The notes under the pieces are model-generated. The model ran no database searches. It was not told the origin of the DNA and saw only the letters and a list, made by a program, of their open reading frames with translations. DNA of 64,000 nt, from assembly GCA_023846275.1 (NCBI GenBank), contig CM043869.1, forward strand, positions 35,614,737 to 35,678,736. The letters are read 5' to 3'. Every line of letters begins with the position of its first letter. Positions within the stretch are counted from its first letter, which is position 1. Below, piece after piece: positions 13,290-26,486 of this stretch. The translations under genes and the position numbers were made by a program. This DNA comes from Vanilla planifolia. Lineage: Eukaryota; Streptophyta; Magnoliopsida; Asparagales; Orchidaceae.

Positions 13290-13560
13290 TCAATGATAGA
13301 GCACTCAAGATCAAGTCCTCAAAACCTAAATACTCGATGCTAAACCCTTGAGACCCAAGTGCTCAAGACTGAGCACTCAATACCAAAGTTCTTGAGGCCA
13401 AGTCTTCAAGACCTTAATGCTTGAGGATAAGCCCTCGAGACCTAGACATTCGTGACCTAAACTCTCAAGACTTAGTTGATTGAAGTCAAAACACTTATAT
13501 TCACATTGTTGGAATTGAAACACTCGAGTTCAAATCATCCCCGAGTTGAGCACTCAAGGA
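13290..13560. repeat. Degenerate CTCAAGA-rich minisatellite
   Basis: The motifs CACTCAAG, CTCAAGAC, CTTGAGAC and CTCGAGAC recur about every 12-20 bp across some 270 bp, interleaved with ACCTA or CCAAG. The copies are irregular, so this is an old, drifted tandem array rather than a clean satellite. It lies directly before the LTR fragment at 13560-14000 and may be part of that LTR's U3 region. Confidence 0.6.
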
Positions 13561-14000
13561 CTCACCCTTAGACTCCTACACACTTTATTCAAAGTAAATG
13601 GACTAACATCAGGGTGGCCCCTAAAGTTATCAATAATGTTAGTAACTCTTATTGAACTGCTCAAAACTTGAACAATCAATCCATGATGGTGGTCACTCCC
13701 TTGAAAATGACAGTACCTCCCTTCACACATGCATGCACTTAAGCTATCAAGCTGAAAATATCTCCCATAACCTGAGGAAAGCAAAGGCAAAGGCACATGT
13801 ATTACTCTAGCAACTATAAAAAGGCCTCCAAGAGTCTAGTTCAAGAAGAGGTTAAACACCCAAAGAAGCTTATAGTCTTAATTTACTTCTCTTATTTACC
13901 TTAATTGCTTTCAACTTGTGAGAATCAAGCTCTCACCAATCCTAATCCAATAATCTTGCCCTTTGAATTATCCAATAAAAGTAAAGTTTTGTTTAATCTT
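13560..14000 (+). mobile_element. LTR fragment of a Ty3/gypsy (Tat-like) element (fossil)
   Basis: The stretch holds a CTATAAAAAGG TATA box near 13815, followed by CCTCCAAGAG and later TTACTTCTC...TTGCTTTCAACTTGTGAGA. This order is familiar from the promoter/R region of plant Tat-lineage LTRs. The fragment is old. No matching second LTR or internal region was recognised next to it. The lineage is from memory and not certain. Confidence 0.45.
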
Positions 14001-14119
14001 CCCGAATCTAATTTTGTTGACAACAATACCATTCCAATACGATACAACATGGTTTTTCTCATATCAAATTTTGCCATGCTTTAACCATTGTTGGAGTGTT
14101 TTGTGACATGTTAGGTACA

Positions 14120-16280
14120 AGCTATGTAATAGCGATAGCAATAAAAGATTCATAAGCTTTAGTAATATCCTTAATTTTAGTGCCCTTTAAATAGTTCTCA
14201 TAATCTAACGTCACATTATAAGTCTCCTTTAAAGTATAAATGTTTAATCTCATTAATTCCAAGGCCAGCTTTGGCATTACTCCATTTCTAAACCTAGTTA
14301 TCATAGAACTAAGTAGCTCATTAAGGCCATACCTAACCATGAGTTCCCTTAATTGGTTAACATATTCAATAACAATCATGGAACTTTGCTTGAGCCTATA
14401 CAAATCATCTAATAGCCTCTCCTAGTCAATAATTGGATGATAAAACTCTTTAAGTAGTTCTTTCATTCAAGCCTAAGTTTATGCCACCTTCTGTTCAAAA
14501 CCTTACACTCCATTCTACCCCAATTCAACAAATTTTAGCCTACATGATGAGTTTAACCCGAGCAAATCTAATATTTCTAAACCTTGATATTTGATATCAA
14601 TCAAGTACCGATCCAATTTAATGACCCAATCCATAAATACTTTTGCATCTCCATGACCATCAAATGATGTCACCTCCACATTAACTTACTAAAATATATG
14701 CTCATCCTCCTATTCATGATGACTATCATCTTCATTCCCCATACTTATTTTGCCTAAGAGGTCATAATGGGACTTAGTTATGTATCATATTTCTAATGTC
14801 TCCTCATTGTATCAAAAGAGTTAAAACTTCTTCATCAACAAATTCATTGGTCCAACAGCAACATCATTAACCCAATGTCTACTAGTTGTACTAGGTGTAA
14901 AAACCTTCGCATCAATCTGATTTTGAGTTGCTTGCAACATGTTCATGATTGTTTCTATATCACTTCCATAATTCATCATACTTTTTTTGTTCAAATCCTC
15001 CATAGTGCTCAAAACTTAAAATTAGTTCATTATACATTCTCATCATACTTTTTTTTAAGTCAATTTTTTTTATCTTCTAGCTTTTCCTCCTTATCAACAA
15101 CGAGATTATCTTCTTTCTCTAACTTAAGTGTAAGCACATGAAGACCATCTTCTAATTTATTCTTAAAACAAAAATTTTTGAAATTCACTTTAATATACAT
15201 ATATGAATTTTTTACTATGGGTGAATTAGATGAGAAAAATGAACATGACTTCTTAAAGTATTATTGATCTAAAAAATTTTTAGTATTTTCAAAATCAAAC
15301 TTGTAAATATTATTTTGATAACCATATTGTTTACGATAATATTTCTCCTTAATAATTTTTTTATTTATAATCAAGTGAAAACTTATTAAATCTTTGTCCT
15401 TTATATAAGGTAGTTAACAAAAATTTCTTAACATAACCTAGTGATTTTAACATAACAATATTCACTCTCATCAATGTTATAATTTTCAAAAAACATATTT
15501 TACCTATTTTAAAAAATCAAGAAATTTATAAGATGTATACAAACATTAAATATAAGTGTCACAATCTCAGTATTTTCATATAGATCATAATAAATACTTA
15601 TGATTTCCAATAATTAGTGATGGACATGTTTACCTCTAGTTTATTGATATTTTAATTTCAACCAATGTAACATCTATATTACCAAATATATTATGATAAT
15701 TGTTTGTTAGTCTTGGTGACAAAATGGATATTCAATATACTTCAATTATAATTTTATTTATTGTTTAATTGAATTTAAAATATAAATTTCATTGAACTAA
15801 TTAAATATTACTAAAAAAGGAAAAACAAAATACACTAACGCATTTTTTTAATAAGTAGAAAACCAAGAATAATAATAAGGCACCAGCATAGTTACCAAAT
15901 AGTACTCTCTATAAATTCAACTTAAGAATCAACACTAATTATATTTTAGATCAACTAAAAAATATCAAAATAGAACTCTCTCTTAATTGTAAACTCACAA
16001 ATTTTAAGATTAGTTCATTCAAAGTTTATAACTAGGCTTTCAAACAGAATAAAATTTAATAAGTACTATGAACATGATTTATAGATTTATAACCTGACTT
16101 ACTAATCTTCAAGACATTAAAATTCTAGTAAATGAACGAAATTTTAAGATTATCTCTTGCAGAGTCACTAATTATCAAAACTTTCATTTTTCTCACCCAA
16201 AATTTCAAAATAGTCTTTTGTCCAAACTCCTTGGACCGTTATAGTAGTTGGAATACCATGAAAAGCAGCTTTGATACCAA
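14120..16280 (-). mobile_element. Ty3/gypsy element remnant with gag region and primer-binding site (fossil)
   Basis: On the minus strand, 14120-15012 reads as the capsid/gag portion of a plant Ty3/gypsy element: a central segment with the family's arginine-rich, 'short linker plus helix' order including a YRLKQSSM.V.EYVNQL stretch near 14340-14405. At 16268-16279 the minus strand carries TGGTATCAAAGC, a tRNA-Met-type primer-binding site, correctly upstream of gag. No protease or pol was recognised, so the element is broken and incomplete. It is old, with several breaks in the coding part. Confidence 0.65.
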
Positions 16281-17480
16281 AGTTGATAAAGGGAATGTAG
16301 AATGAAAATATTAAGCTAGATCTAAATCTAACTCTTATACCAAAAATAATAAAGTGTTATAAGAGTAAACTCCTCTAAATCTTAATCTAACTTTAATATA
16401 AAATGGTTTAAGAGTAGAAGATAAATTTCATGTTTTGATACCAAATGATAGTAGAATTATATGTGGGACATGGTATCATAGATGAAGACAATAATTTAGC
16501 ACTAAATATGGCTCAAAATCAGGCCAAAAGCTTATGAAAAGAAATTCAAAAAATACTTTCCAAATAGTCTAAGAATAGGGAACAATCTAATCTAATGCAG
16601 GTCAGGTTAGTCCAATTTGGATAGGCTGATATATTGCTACAAAAAATGGACTTAGCTCAAGCTAACAAAGTGCATGAAGGTAGCATCTGATGCATGGGCA
16701 ATGGTTAGCCTCAAGGACACAAATGCGATGGCATTTTGGCCCATGCAAGATGGATTAAAGGGTGTCGTTTAAGATTTGGGTGCATAAGTGCTATGTGCAA
16801 TGAGAGGCATGTTGACATGCAAATAGGCAAAGAGATCTAACGAGCATGCACACAGGAGACCAATGGTGGTGCAACAACTCAAACACACACAATGGGGCTA
16901 GATAAAATAGCTATTAGCAAACTCTCACATACTACACAATGCAGTGGATTGTCTGAATCATTAGTGATGACTAAACGATGAGAAGATGACAAAAACAATG
17001 ATAGAGTGATAGTTATGGGCAAGATAAGCTCTAGATCGTAACCTGGATGAGAGATAATTCTAGATCGCAATCCGGAAGAGGACGAAGGCCAACCTAGATG
17101 ATATATCTTTGTTTGAGAAAATCTCTTTTACACTACACTTCAAATCCTTGCGATTCCGTTTGATAGCAAACCAAATCTCCTTTATGCATTCCAAAGCAAG
17201 AATTTAGATAGGTAAGAAGAGTAGCCCTAAACTATAAATAAAATGATAAAAATACCCTTATCTAATAAAATAATAATAAAAATACGAAATAAGAATATTT
17301 ATAAAACAAATATGAACATTCTATGGGTTTTATACATAACCCATTACAACACAATAATAATCGATAACACTAAAAATACCAATGGAAAACACTATATAGG
17401 CCCACTATAAACCCTTATTTGCAATTTGATTCTATAATCCATGATAAAACTAAACCACTTGCATTCTAACTCTACTGAAT
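16280..17480 (-). mobile_element. Probable 5' LTR of the minus-strand gypsy fossil
   Basis: The sequence adjoining the primer-binding site at 16268-16279 should be this element's 5' LTR. It includes a CCCTAAACTATAAATAAAATGATAAAAATACCC stretch in part (near 17225-17260), and a related stretch occurs at about 59640-59760. The right border is an estimate. Old fossil, no coding content. Confidence 0.35.
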
Positions 17481-17539
17481 AAGCTTGATGTCCTCCTAAT
17501 ACAACATGTTTTGCATCACTAATATAAAGTATTTTATAA

Positions 17540-17880
17540 AGAAACATCAAGTGAAGCGAAATCTACAAATAATCATCACTTTCCAAAAGTAAAACAACAC
17601 TAAGGATTAAAGATAACATCCAAAGATGATTTATAGACAAAGTTCCCAAGATTTATAGTGGTAATGAATGGGAAAAAATCAAAAACCTGCAACATGGAAC
17701 CGTTTTTGCACAGGCCCACTCCAGGAAGTCTATACAAACAACCCTGGATGGTCAAACAATTGCTTAGGATGGTTCACTCATTCTGATTGTGGTCAAACTA
17801 GTGGAGAAGCTGCCACATTTGATGGACTACCAGACATGCACACTAGTCCACACAAGTCCACATAAAAATCAACTAGCCTA
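17540..17880 (-). repeat. LTR-like dispersed repeat R1, partial copy C
   Basis: Weak resemblance to the right-hand third of copies A and B, including the AACAACACTA.G.AT stretch near 17592 and the CCAGACATG...AGTCCACA tail near 17828-17863. It is shorter and more diverged than the other two. Confidence 0.35.
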
Positions 17881-18342
17881 TGATTTAGACAACCCCTAGT
17901 TATCATGAAGGGATGTCATAATGCACACAACATGCTAAAGTATAGCTAAAAATACAAGTGAGATAAAAAACAATTCAACAAATGGCAGCGTGCCACATTA
18001 GTTTATCTTTTAGAATGGTTTAAAAAAAACCATTCAAATACATTCTCAAACCAAACGGTAGAACGACATGAAATCTTAAAAGATTTTAACAAAGGATGAA
18101 CCAAAATCATAAACCAAGATTCTTATTTAGATCCATAATAAGAACATAGATTTTGAACCAAAATCATAAACCAAGCCATCTGTTCAAGTATCTACATTAA
18201 CCTACAAGTTACAGTTCATCGATGAATTCTAACATCATCATTTCAGAACAAAAATATCAACAAAAGCATTTTCAACATGAAAGATTATAAGAAATCAAAA
18301 ACGAAAATGACAACTCTATTCCTGTACGACTAAAGTTGGTAC

Positions 18343-18378
18343 CAGTTGCCGAAATTGAGGCTCTCCATTTTTGTCCAT
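18343..18378 (-). CDS. Possible first coding exon of the minus-strand membrane-protein gene
   Basis: A minus-strand ATG at 18378-18376 opens MDKNGEPQFRQL and reaches a possible donor, CTG|GTACCA, at 18343/18342. The exon would end in phase 0, the phase needed to join the exon at 4993. The frame stays open for seven more codons past the donor before a stop. The joined N-terminus, twelve residues followed by EGQTPRLPGS, is plausible, but the donor is weak and no transcript evidence is available. The intron would be about 13.3 kb, filled by retrotransposon fossils. A second reading is that this is only 5' leader. Confidence 0.3.
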
Positions 18379-18600
18379 CAAACTTTTCCTAGATTATTGA
18401 GACATGATTGACGCCACCGGCCGTATGATTGTAGCAAGGGACATGCTATAGGGGAAAACGATTGGAGGGAGCGGGAAATTTGGTAGTGCCGCAGGAATAG
18501 TTCGGGGAAGAGTGGACGGTGAGAACCGCTACGATTCAATCACCGCCGTTCTGAAGCTTCCACTAGTGCTTCTACTGCACAGGTGAGTTGCAGATAAAAA
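18379..18600 (-). promoter_or_regulatory. GC-richer gene 5' region with E2F-like site and small upstream ORF
   Basis: After many kilobases of AT-rich DNA this short block is clearly GC-richer, as plant gene starts often are. It contains GCGGGAAA at 18471-18478 (TTTCCCGC on the minus strand), the E2F consensus. On the minus strand a 16-codon upstream frame, MSLATIIRPVASIMSQ, runs from 18444 to a stop at 18394-18396, before the proposed ATG at 18378. On the plus strand CAG|GTGAGT at 18582 looks like a donor, so a plus-strand transcript cannot be excluded. Confidence 0.4.
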
Positions 18601-18638
18601 ATAAAATAAAATATCTAGGCGAAAAGATATTTTGATTT

Positions 18639-18641
<3 letters not shown>

Positions 18642-18669
<28 letters not shown>
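18642..18669. repeat. Poly-T tract, 28 bp
   Basis: An uninterrupted run of 28 T bases just outside the GC-richer block. It could be the poly-A tail end of a minus-strand retroposon or simple slippage; no LINE or SINE body is recognised beside it. Confidence 0.9.
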
Positions 18670-21600
18670 GACATTTGATGAAAACTTATTCAAATAAAAA
18701 AGCCTTTTTAAATTTTATTTTTATTCCAAAAATTTTTATAAACATATCATACATTTTAAATGATTGGTTTTACATAGGCCCACCACCTAGAGTTGTCTTT
18801 CTCATATGACAATAAAAAAATTAAATATAATTATTAAATAAAATCTAAGAAATTTATCTTTTCTTTCCTACAAGAACTTAGAAGAAATCCTAAACAAAAA
18901 GTTTTGATATTAATATCAACAAGGTCACCAATTTGCAATAAAAACCATTGTGCTTTGATCAAATATTGCTACCAATTGATGCTCTTCTAAAGGGTTCAAG
19001 TAGAGATGAGTTGCTATATTCTATTTGATAACAATTATAATTAGTTAATATATTAAAAAATCAAACTTTGTACAAATGTTTTATTTATAACACTTGAATC
19101 ATTCTTTATTCAATGATAAATGCATGTCATCATTTTTCATCTTCTAAATCTCTCATCAAATTCATGTTTTGATAGAACCATAAATGTAGTTTTAAAAAAT
19201 TGTTGTTTCAAATCCAAATTACTACTTTTTTTGGGATATTTTCTTAGTTAGTGATTCATACAACTTTAATAGCTAAACCTTATCATCGTTGTTTGTCACC
19301 TTTGAACCATCCATTAGCTTATAAATAAATTAAATATGGAGCAAAATGTTATGATTTTATTTTTTTCTCTCTTTATAGATAATAATTATCACATAGCTGA
19401 GAACTTAGGATGACAATCTTACAACTCAAAAGATGTTTTTATAACCCATCTCTTATCATTATGTATTTAGCTTTTCTTTTTTTCTTTCATTTTATTTTCT
19501 CTCACTTTACTTCTGTCATTTCTATTCTTTCTCACGTATGTCCAATTAATTGAGCGAAATAGACTTTTTACCATTAATAAACTTTTATAAATAAAATTTA
19601 GCAAGAAGTATATCTTTAGTGATATCTCTCTCAAAATAATGGTGAAAAAAAAGATTTTAAAAGCTAATAATTTAAATAAAATTTGAGAGGTACCTAAGAA
19701 GCTTTAATTCATAATGATCTCTCAATTGGTATATTCCTTTTGCTCCCACAAGAAAACTCTTTTGGGACTCCCTCAAATTGTTTGAACACTATCGAAGATC
19801 AATCTTTTAACATTTGGTTTACTATGACTTATCATATTAAATCAATTATGAAATACGAATAACATTGCTTGTGAATTTTCTGTATAGTAATATTCTCTCT
19901 TAAATTTATATTTTGTGATTAACTAAGGGCTAATACTAATCTTATATTTAAACCTTAAAAGATGAAGCATGGCAAGAGAGTATAGTTCCCACTTTACGTA
20001 TTACCTTTAAAGCTCTTTTATCTCTAAAAAAAGTTTACGAAAATATTTTTTTTCAAAACTAGATTCTTTTATTTAATTTTATTATAGCTATTTAGGCCTT
20101 CTTATATAATTAATATATAAAGATTATATGGAGACATTCATAGACATATAAATATGTTTAATAAATATGTAGTTCCTAAATCAAATGATCAAAAGCATAA
20201 GAGCTTTTATGAATTCCAATCAATACCTAACCATACTTAAGATAAAAGAAATTCAAATCAATTCATATATAGATAAATGAAAAAAATTAAATTAAAAAGA
20301 TATAAGTTCCTTCTTTAAAATACTTCATACATGAGAATCATTTTTCCTTAATTTAATTAAATTATCACTTTAGAAGATTAAACAATATGATCATTTTTAA
20401 GCAAAACAAAATATATTTTTAACTGAAAAATAAAATCTTTTAATCTTAAAAATTGAACCATTTGATCTAAAATATATATGATATTATGATCGAACCATCA
20501 AACTGTCTTTTGATCTTTAATAATTCAAAATAAAACCAATCACAAATAAAAATCTAAACAAAAGATTTTACTATAAAAAATATATCATAAAAATTCATAT
20601 CACACTATAAGACACAAAGTACTAAAAACTAGTACAAATAACTCATAATTATATACAAATATAATGCTATCAAAGAAGCAACATATAAAACTTATATAAC
20701 TTATGTAAGATATACAACATTAATAGATGATACTAAACTAATTTAGTAGGTAATATAAAATTTTTTTATTTGTTTTATATTTTTAGTTTATTATGAGCTA
20801 TTATAGTCATCTATATAGCCTTATAAGTTTTAATTTTCTCCCTCTGCATATGTGCATGATCTAAGTTGTTATATAGAATTTTTTAGATTGCAATCCAAAC
20901 ATTCAAATTATAATTTAAATATTTCATTATTTGATATCAGAGTTTGGATGATATCTAGTTATAGAATTTCTTCTTATCTCTTATTCGTCAATAACACTTT
21001 ATCCACTAGACAATCTAATGAGTGAGATCCTCATCCATGACCCTTTAATCCTCAACTCTACGTATGGTGGATACATAACTCGTAATATAAATACTAGAGG
21101 GACTATAAAACTTAATAAATAAATCACTATTGTAATAAAAATATAATATGATGACATAACTAATTGAATAAATATGAAGATAGTAACTTGATAAGTAATA
21201 ATTATGATATAGGACTATTAGAATAAGAAACAAATTTTCTTCATATTTATTAAATTATGTTTTCATATGTTTTATTTCTTATAATTTTATTCTCTATTTG
21301 ATTATTTTTATTTAAATCCAATAATATCCATACTCATATTCAAATAATTTCTACTCATAAGTATCAATAAATTAACATCTAATCATATAAATGTATGAGA
21401 TCCCAAATTAATATCTTTTTTATCTTTAGTATATATGTATAAAGTCTTAGACTAATACCTCGATTATGTTGAATAAAATACTGATAGTTATCTAATGAGA
21501 TCATAATGTTAATATCCAATCAGAGTATCAAGTATCAAACCAATATCTATCCATATAAACTGAGGATAATGTTTTATGAAAAACCAATTACGTTATTACA

Positions 21601-24600
21601 ATTTCATTTCACAATAATAACCCGTTTTAAATACCATATTGTAACTTAAAATAAGTCTACATCTTAATTTTTTTTTATACAAACTAATTCTCATGTTTTA
21701 TACATGATTTCATATATGCCATTTAGTTATTATATAATTATGTCTATAAAAGTTTATGGAAACATAAAATCACATGCAAATGAGATACAAATAAATTTCT
21801 CCAATATGACTATACCATGTCTTAAAATACACATTATTAAAAAATATATTAAAGTACTTTAAATTAAGAAATAAATCAAGTATTAATTTAGTATTATATT
21901 TATATCATAATTATAAAATTTATCAACCTGAATTTGAGACAAAAAAGATTATTCAATTATTTTATCTTTTTTATTCTTATAAGATCACACATACACATAC
22001 ATTTTTATATAGTATTTTCTAATATAAATATTTAATGTTTCTTTTGACTACATAAACCAAAACATCTTTTTTATTTTCTCTATTATTGTAATATCATCAT
22101 AATATCCTTTATATCTATCATATCCTACATTATAAAAATTCTAAATAATATATCGTATATTAATGTTAATTGTATGATGCATTTTACTTAAACCATCCCA
22201 TAATATCAAACAAAATATATTTTATGATGACTTTATCATAATGCACAGTTCTCTTAACTTAAATAAGCTTTCTATTTCATTTTATACCATAATAACCATG
22301 GCCTAACATACAATGCAACAATTACATTGTATTAAATGTTCCTCTTAACCATTGTATTATGCTAACCATGGCCATCATATTATTCTGTTCTTATCTTTCT
22401 TCATCACTTAATTGTATTATTTGATAACTTTATCACACTATATTCAGCTTAAAATATAATATATGTTCAATCTAATGGATCTTACATGCACACTCTTACT
22501 AAACCAACTTAGTTTTAATTGTAACATATGATATGTTTGATCATAGGATATGATCTCCAAATGTGAAGGTAACTCATGAATCTACTAGATTTCACTCCAA
22601 ATCAACTTTAAACAATCGCAAACCATTCTCGCAATATTTCTAACTCTTGCAATAAGATAAATTCTCTAATTCTTGCATAAAAACGAATTAATTTCAATTA
22701 AAGAACACCATTGAAATCATTACCTCAACTGTTTTGCACTTTACATCAAATTTTCTCCTTTTCTTCTCAATAGTAAAAATATCACCAAGTTTTTGATGTA
22801 TCTTCTTGCACTTCTTATGGTTAAGAATGATTCCTTTTTTTTTCTTATTTTTTTTATTAAAGCTTGTAACTCTTCTTTCTCTTTTTTTTTTATGTCCTCT
22901 TCTATTACTTTTCACTTAGTTACTAAACAAAATTTTCTCTTACCTCAATTAGTTGTAACTTTTATTCTTCTTTTTCTTAAATATGATAGTAATATTTTAA
23001 TAAAAATAATAACATTATAAAAAATGTTATATTTTTTTTTATTAAAATACTTATAATTATAACCATATCAACATAAACTCAATATTTATAATACATTATT
23101 TGTAAAAAAAAATTAGGATATTATAATAGAAGTTCAACTGCCATCAAATTGGTGTCAAATACTTAATTTAATATTAGAAGAATCAATAAAGATAACTAAT
23201 TTTGCCTTAAATATAATAAAAACTCCCTGCCATCAAATTGGTGTCAAATACTTAATTTAATATTAGAAGAATCAATAAAGATAACTAATTTTGCCTTAAA
23301 TATAATAAAAACTCCAAACCAAATCGATGGTACGTAAAGAAAATTAGAAATCCTATCCTTTGGATGATAATCTCAACTTTTACATTAATTGGAGAAAGAG
23401 TCCATAGGACTTTTAACTTTGTTTTCTTTTCTCTATCACAAGTTTGGGTTAGTTGTAAGTTTATATAATCCATACAAAACTTTTAAATAGCTTGATTGTA
23501 TAATTGTTTTGTTTTTTGAAAAAAATGAGCATTAAAAAGAACAAAACTTGGTAAACATAGAATTATAACATCTCACACAAATTGATATTCATAATAAAAT
23601 ATAAAGAAGATGACTGCATTAAATGATATAATATCTATTTGATAATAAAAAGCTTCACTTAGCCATGTGATATTAGGTAAAGAGATTTTGGCTCTAATTG
23701 TTAAGCAAAAATGGCCCAAGTATCAAATAACTAAATTAGATAAATTATTTGAATAATTAGATGTAAAAAATAATTTCTTAAATGAGAATTTGGAAGATGG
23801 TTACATAAAAATAGCTTCAACATTCAAGACTTAAATCATAAAGAACTAAAGATGTAAGCTAAAGAGATAATTGTATAGTATGAAATAATTAGCTTAGAAG
23901 TTTAGTCCAAATGTTCTACAAATGCAATTTAGAATTACACATATTTATAATGTAAAACACATTATCTAATTTATGGATCACAAGTTTTGAGGGAAAGCCT
24001 TCGTATTAGTTTTGTTAGACTAATGTTATCACAACATTTATCAATAAAATGATTATAATGTTTATAATATATTTCAATCAATTTATGGTAATATTTGTAT
24101 ATGATATTTTGATTAAATTGAATGAAGAAAATGAATATGTAAATATTTGTATTTCGCTTTATAGATATTAAGATAGCACACACTTTATGCAAATTTTTCT
24201 CAATGTGATTTTTATTTAATTAGTGTGGCATTTATTTATCATATAATTAATGTTAAAAAAATTTATATAGATATTTAACAGACATAATTTTGGATGATCA
24301 AGATCTATAAATAGTTATAATTTATACTTTTCTTAATTTGGTGAGTTATTTAAAAAAATTGTAAAGAAGGACAACACTACTCTCAAAAAATTATCTCGAA
24401 AAGCTGTGAATGATCTATAAACATGAATAAAATTTTCAATGTTTAAAAAATGATTAATAGTATTATATATTCATATTTTGTCAAAAAAATTGAAAGATTT
24501 TAAGTACATATTGATATGTCTATGTAAGAGTTAGAGGGTTATCTAAACACAAAAAAGTGATGTAATCTTCACTATTATTGATTAATTGATAAAATTATCG

Positions 24601-25900
24601 TGTTTTTTAGTCAACAATTATATATTCAATTGAAAGCATATAAGGATTTATGTGGAGTACATAACAAGATTGTATAAATACCTATGGTTATTATTTCATG
24701 TAATAATCACAAATTTTCTTTTTTACTTTTACTATAAAGCACGTAAAATATTTTGTACTAACGTAAAATTTCATGTAAATTATCCTCCTCAAATGCATGG
24801 ATATAAAAATAATAACTCATAACCTTTATTAAACAAACGTTAAGGCTTTACGTCCAACCTTTCCGAGATAGTTAGGATAGCTTTAGTTAAATTTGTAATT
24901 ATAATAATGATCAATTAAATATTAGAACAATTTATTATGAAAATTTATATTAAAAAATATCAATCACTCTTGCACTTGTTTGAAAGTGGAGAAAAGCAAC
25001 AATGTTTTATCAACTTATAGATGAAATGAAAAAATTAAATAAAGTTTCCTAAGATTCAACATCGACAAAAATAATATTTTATTACCAAGCACAAGCACAA
25101 GAATTTATTGAAAAGTATATTTTTAAACTAAGCTTTATGAGGAATATATCTATTTAACGTAGCAAAATGTTAAAAGTTCCTTTTGTTGGACACTTCAAAT
25201 TATCGAGAGAACTGTACAATTATTATCATTTAGTTTTATTTTGTTAATTAAGTATAATTTGTGATGTATTTTATGAATGAAACAAAGGTAAGAATTTTTT
25301 AGCTTCTTATATTTCTTTTAGTTTGATGCTAAGATAATAAATGTTTAGTCTAATTTTAGTTATGAAGGAATATCAAAAGGATCTTGGTAAAAATATTAGA
25401 TAAATATGAAATAAAACATTTTTTATGATAAGCGTGTAGTGATAATATTAGTTTGATAAATAAACTATATGGGTGAAACTACTCATGAAGTTAATGAGAT
25501 TGTTTTAAGACAGATTTAGTGATTACTCATAACCATCTGTAAGGAGAACTTTGGTAGTCATTACAAATGAATAAATTAAATAATTTTACGAATAATTAAA
25601 CTATTGTATTTAGATTATATGATAAAATATATTTGATTAAATAATACTATTAAATTATTATAAATGTCGTGAGGTCGACGGAGAGTCAGCGTTGTAATAG
25701 GTTGGGCATTAGTTAACTAGCTAAGAGCTACAAAATGATTTAATTAAAAGTATTATTTATTATTGATAAAAATACTATTATAAAATAAATATATATATTG
25801 TAGGGTCATGAACTTTGTATCGGTGGTGCGGTTGACTCACAGAAACTTTACAATTGGTAGACGCAGATTAATAAAAAAATAAAAGAGTAAATATAAGCTC
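18670..25900. other. Very AT-rich intergenic DNA, no gene seen
   Basis: Over 7 kb with strong A+T bias and only short chance open frames, such as the lysine-rich minus-strand frame at 22694-22915 and hydrophobic or asparagine-rich frames elsewhere. No RNA gene, terminal inverted repeat or retroelement domain could be supported. The one clear structure is the tandem duplication at 23138-23315. If the flanking calls hold, this is the spacer between two divergently oriented genes. Confidence 0.45.
23138..23315. repeat. Exact 89-bp tandem duplication
   Basis: Copies at 23138-23226 and 23227-23315 are identical over all 89 bases and directly abutting, both starting CTGCCATCAAATTGG. Exact identity in non-coding AT-rich DNA means a very recent duplication or an assembly artefact. 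Confidence 0.95.
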
Positions 25901-26486
25901 ATTCCTTTGGGTTTTAACTTAATCGTTGCATTGTTTCATCCACTCCGCCCGATCTCTTCGTCGTCGCTTCTTTGCAGCTGCACCGTCGGATCTGACGGCT
26001 TTCCTCTACTCTCTCTCTCTCTCTCTCTCCCTCCTCCCTCTTGCTTCGGTTTCTTTAACTAGGCCGGTTGTCGGCCTCCTCTGCTGCTGCCAATCTTCTC
26101 CTCTTCGTCTTCTCGCTTTCGTGATTTCGCGCCATCGGCCTCCTTTCCGTTCATCCCCCATCTTTCTCTTTCTCTCTTTCCCACTCTCCCTCGGCTTTTC
26201 TGTTGCCACCGCCGCCGCTCGCTTTTCGTGAACGCCGCCTTGCCGACGTTTTCTCGCCGGCCTCCACGTCACTGAGATTTCTGGTTCTTTTCTCCCTCTT
26301 GGATATTTCTCTCGTACCCGAACACCATCTCCCACTGGCCATCGTCTCTTCTCCCTCTGCGGACCTCCATTCTTTCACTGACATACGTCCACGCACTTTT
26401 TTTTTTCCCTCTTTCTCATTATCTAGATTTCCTACTGCTAAGATCTCCTGCCGTTTCTCCAATAACCTTGCTCTTTGACCGCTATT
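25900..26486 (+). promoter_or_regulatory. CT/GC-rich 5' leader-like block, probable non-coding first exon
   Basis: The plus strand is strongly pyrimidine-rich with a (CT)n run at 26009-26029 and many TCTTC and CCTCC blocks, as in plant 5' untranslated leaders read in the sense direction. It ends near a GTGAGT donor at 26487, followed by T-rich, intron-like sequence. Open frames on both strands (for example 25926-26231 plus, 26006-26335 minus) are low-complexity by-products and are not taken as proteins. The nearest downstream plus-strand gene is GPN2 at 38830, so this may be its distant first exon with a 12-kb intron, or the start of a gene no longer present. A LINE 5' UTR is another possibility. 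Confidence 0.4.

Noticed and set aside
17668-17865. Plus-strand 65-codon frame as a small protein
   Set aside because: The stretch resembles the tail of repeat R1, and the frame has no family resemblance.
22694-22915. Lysine-rich 73-codon minus-strand frame as a nuclear or ribosomal-like protein
   Set aside because: The lysines come from A-rich codons in T-rich plus-strand DNA, and an overlapping plus-strand frame is equally open; no family motif.
25926-26478. Long open frames of 90-109 codons on both strands
   Set aside because: They arise from one CT/GA-rich low-complexity block; the products are serine/leucine- or arginine/glutamate-rich with no domain, and several frames are open together.
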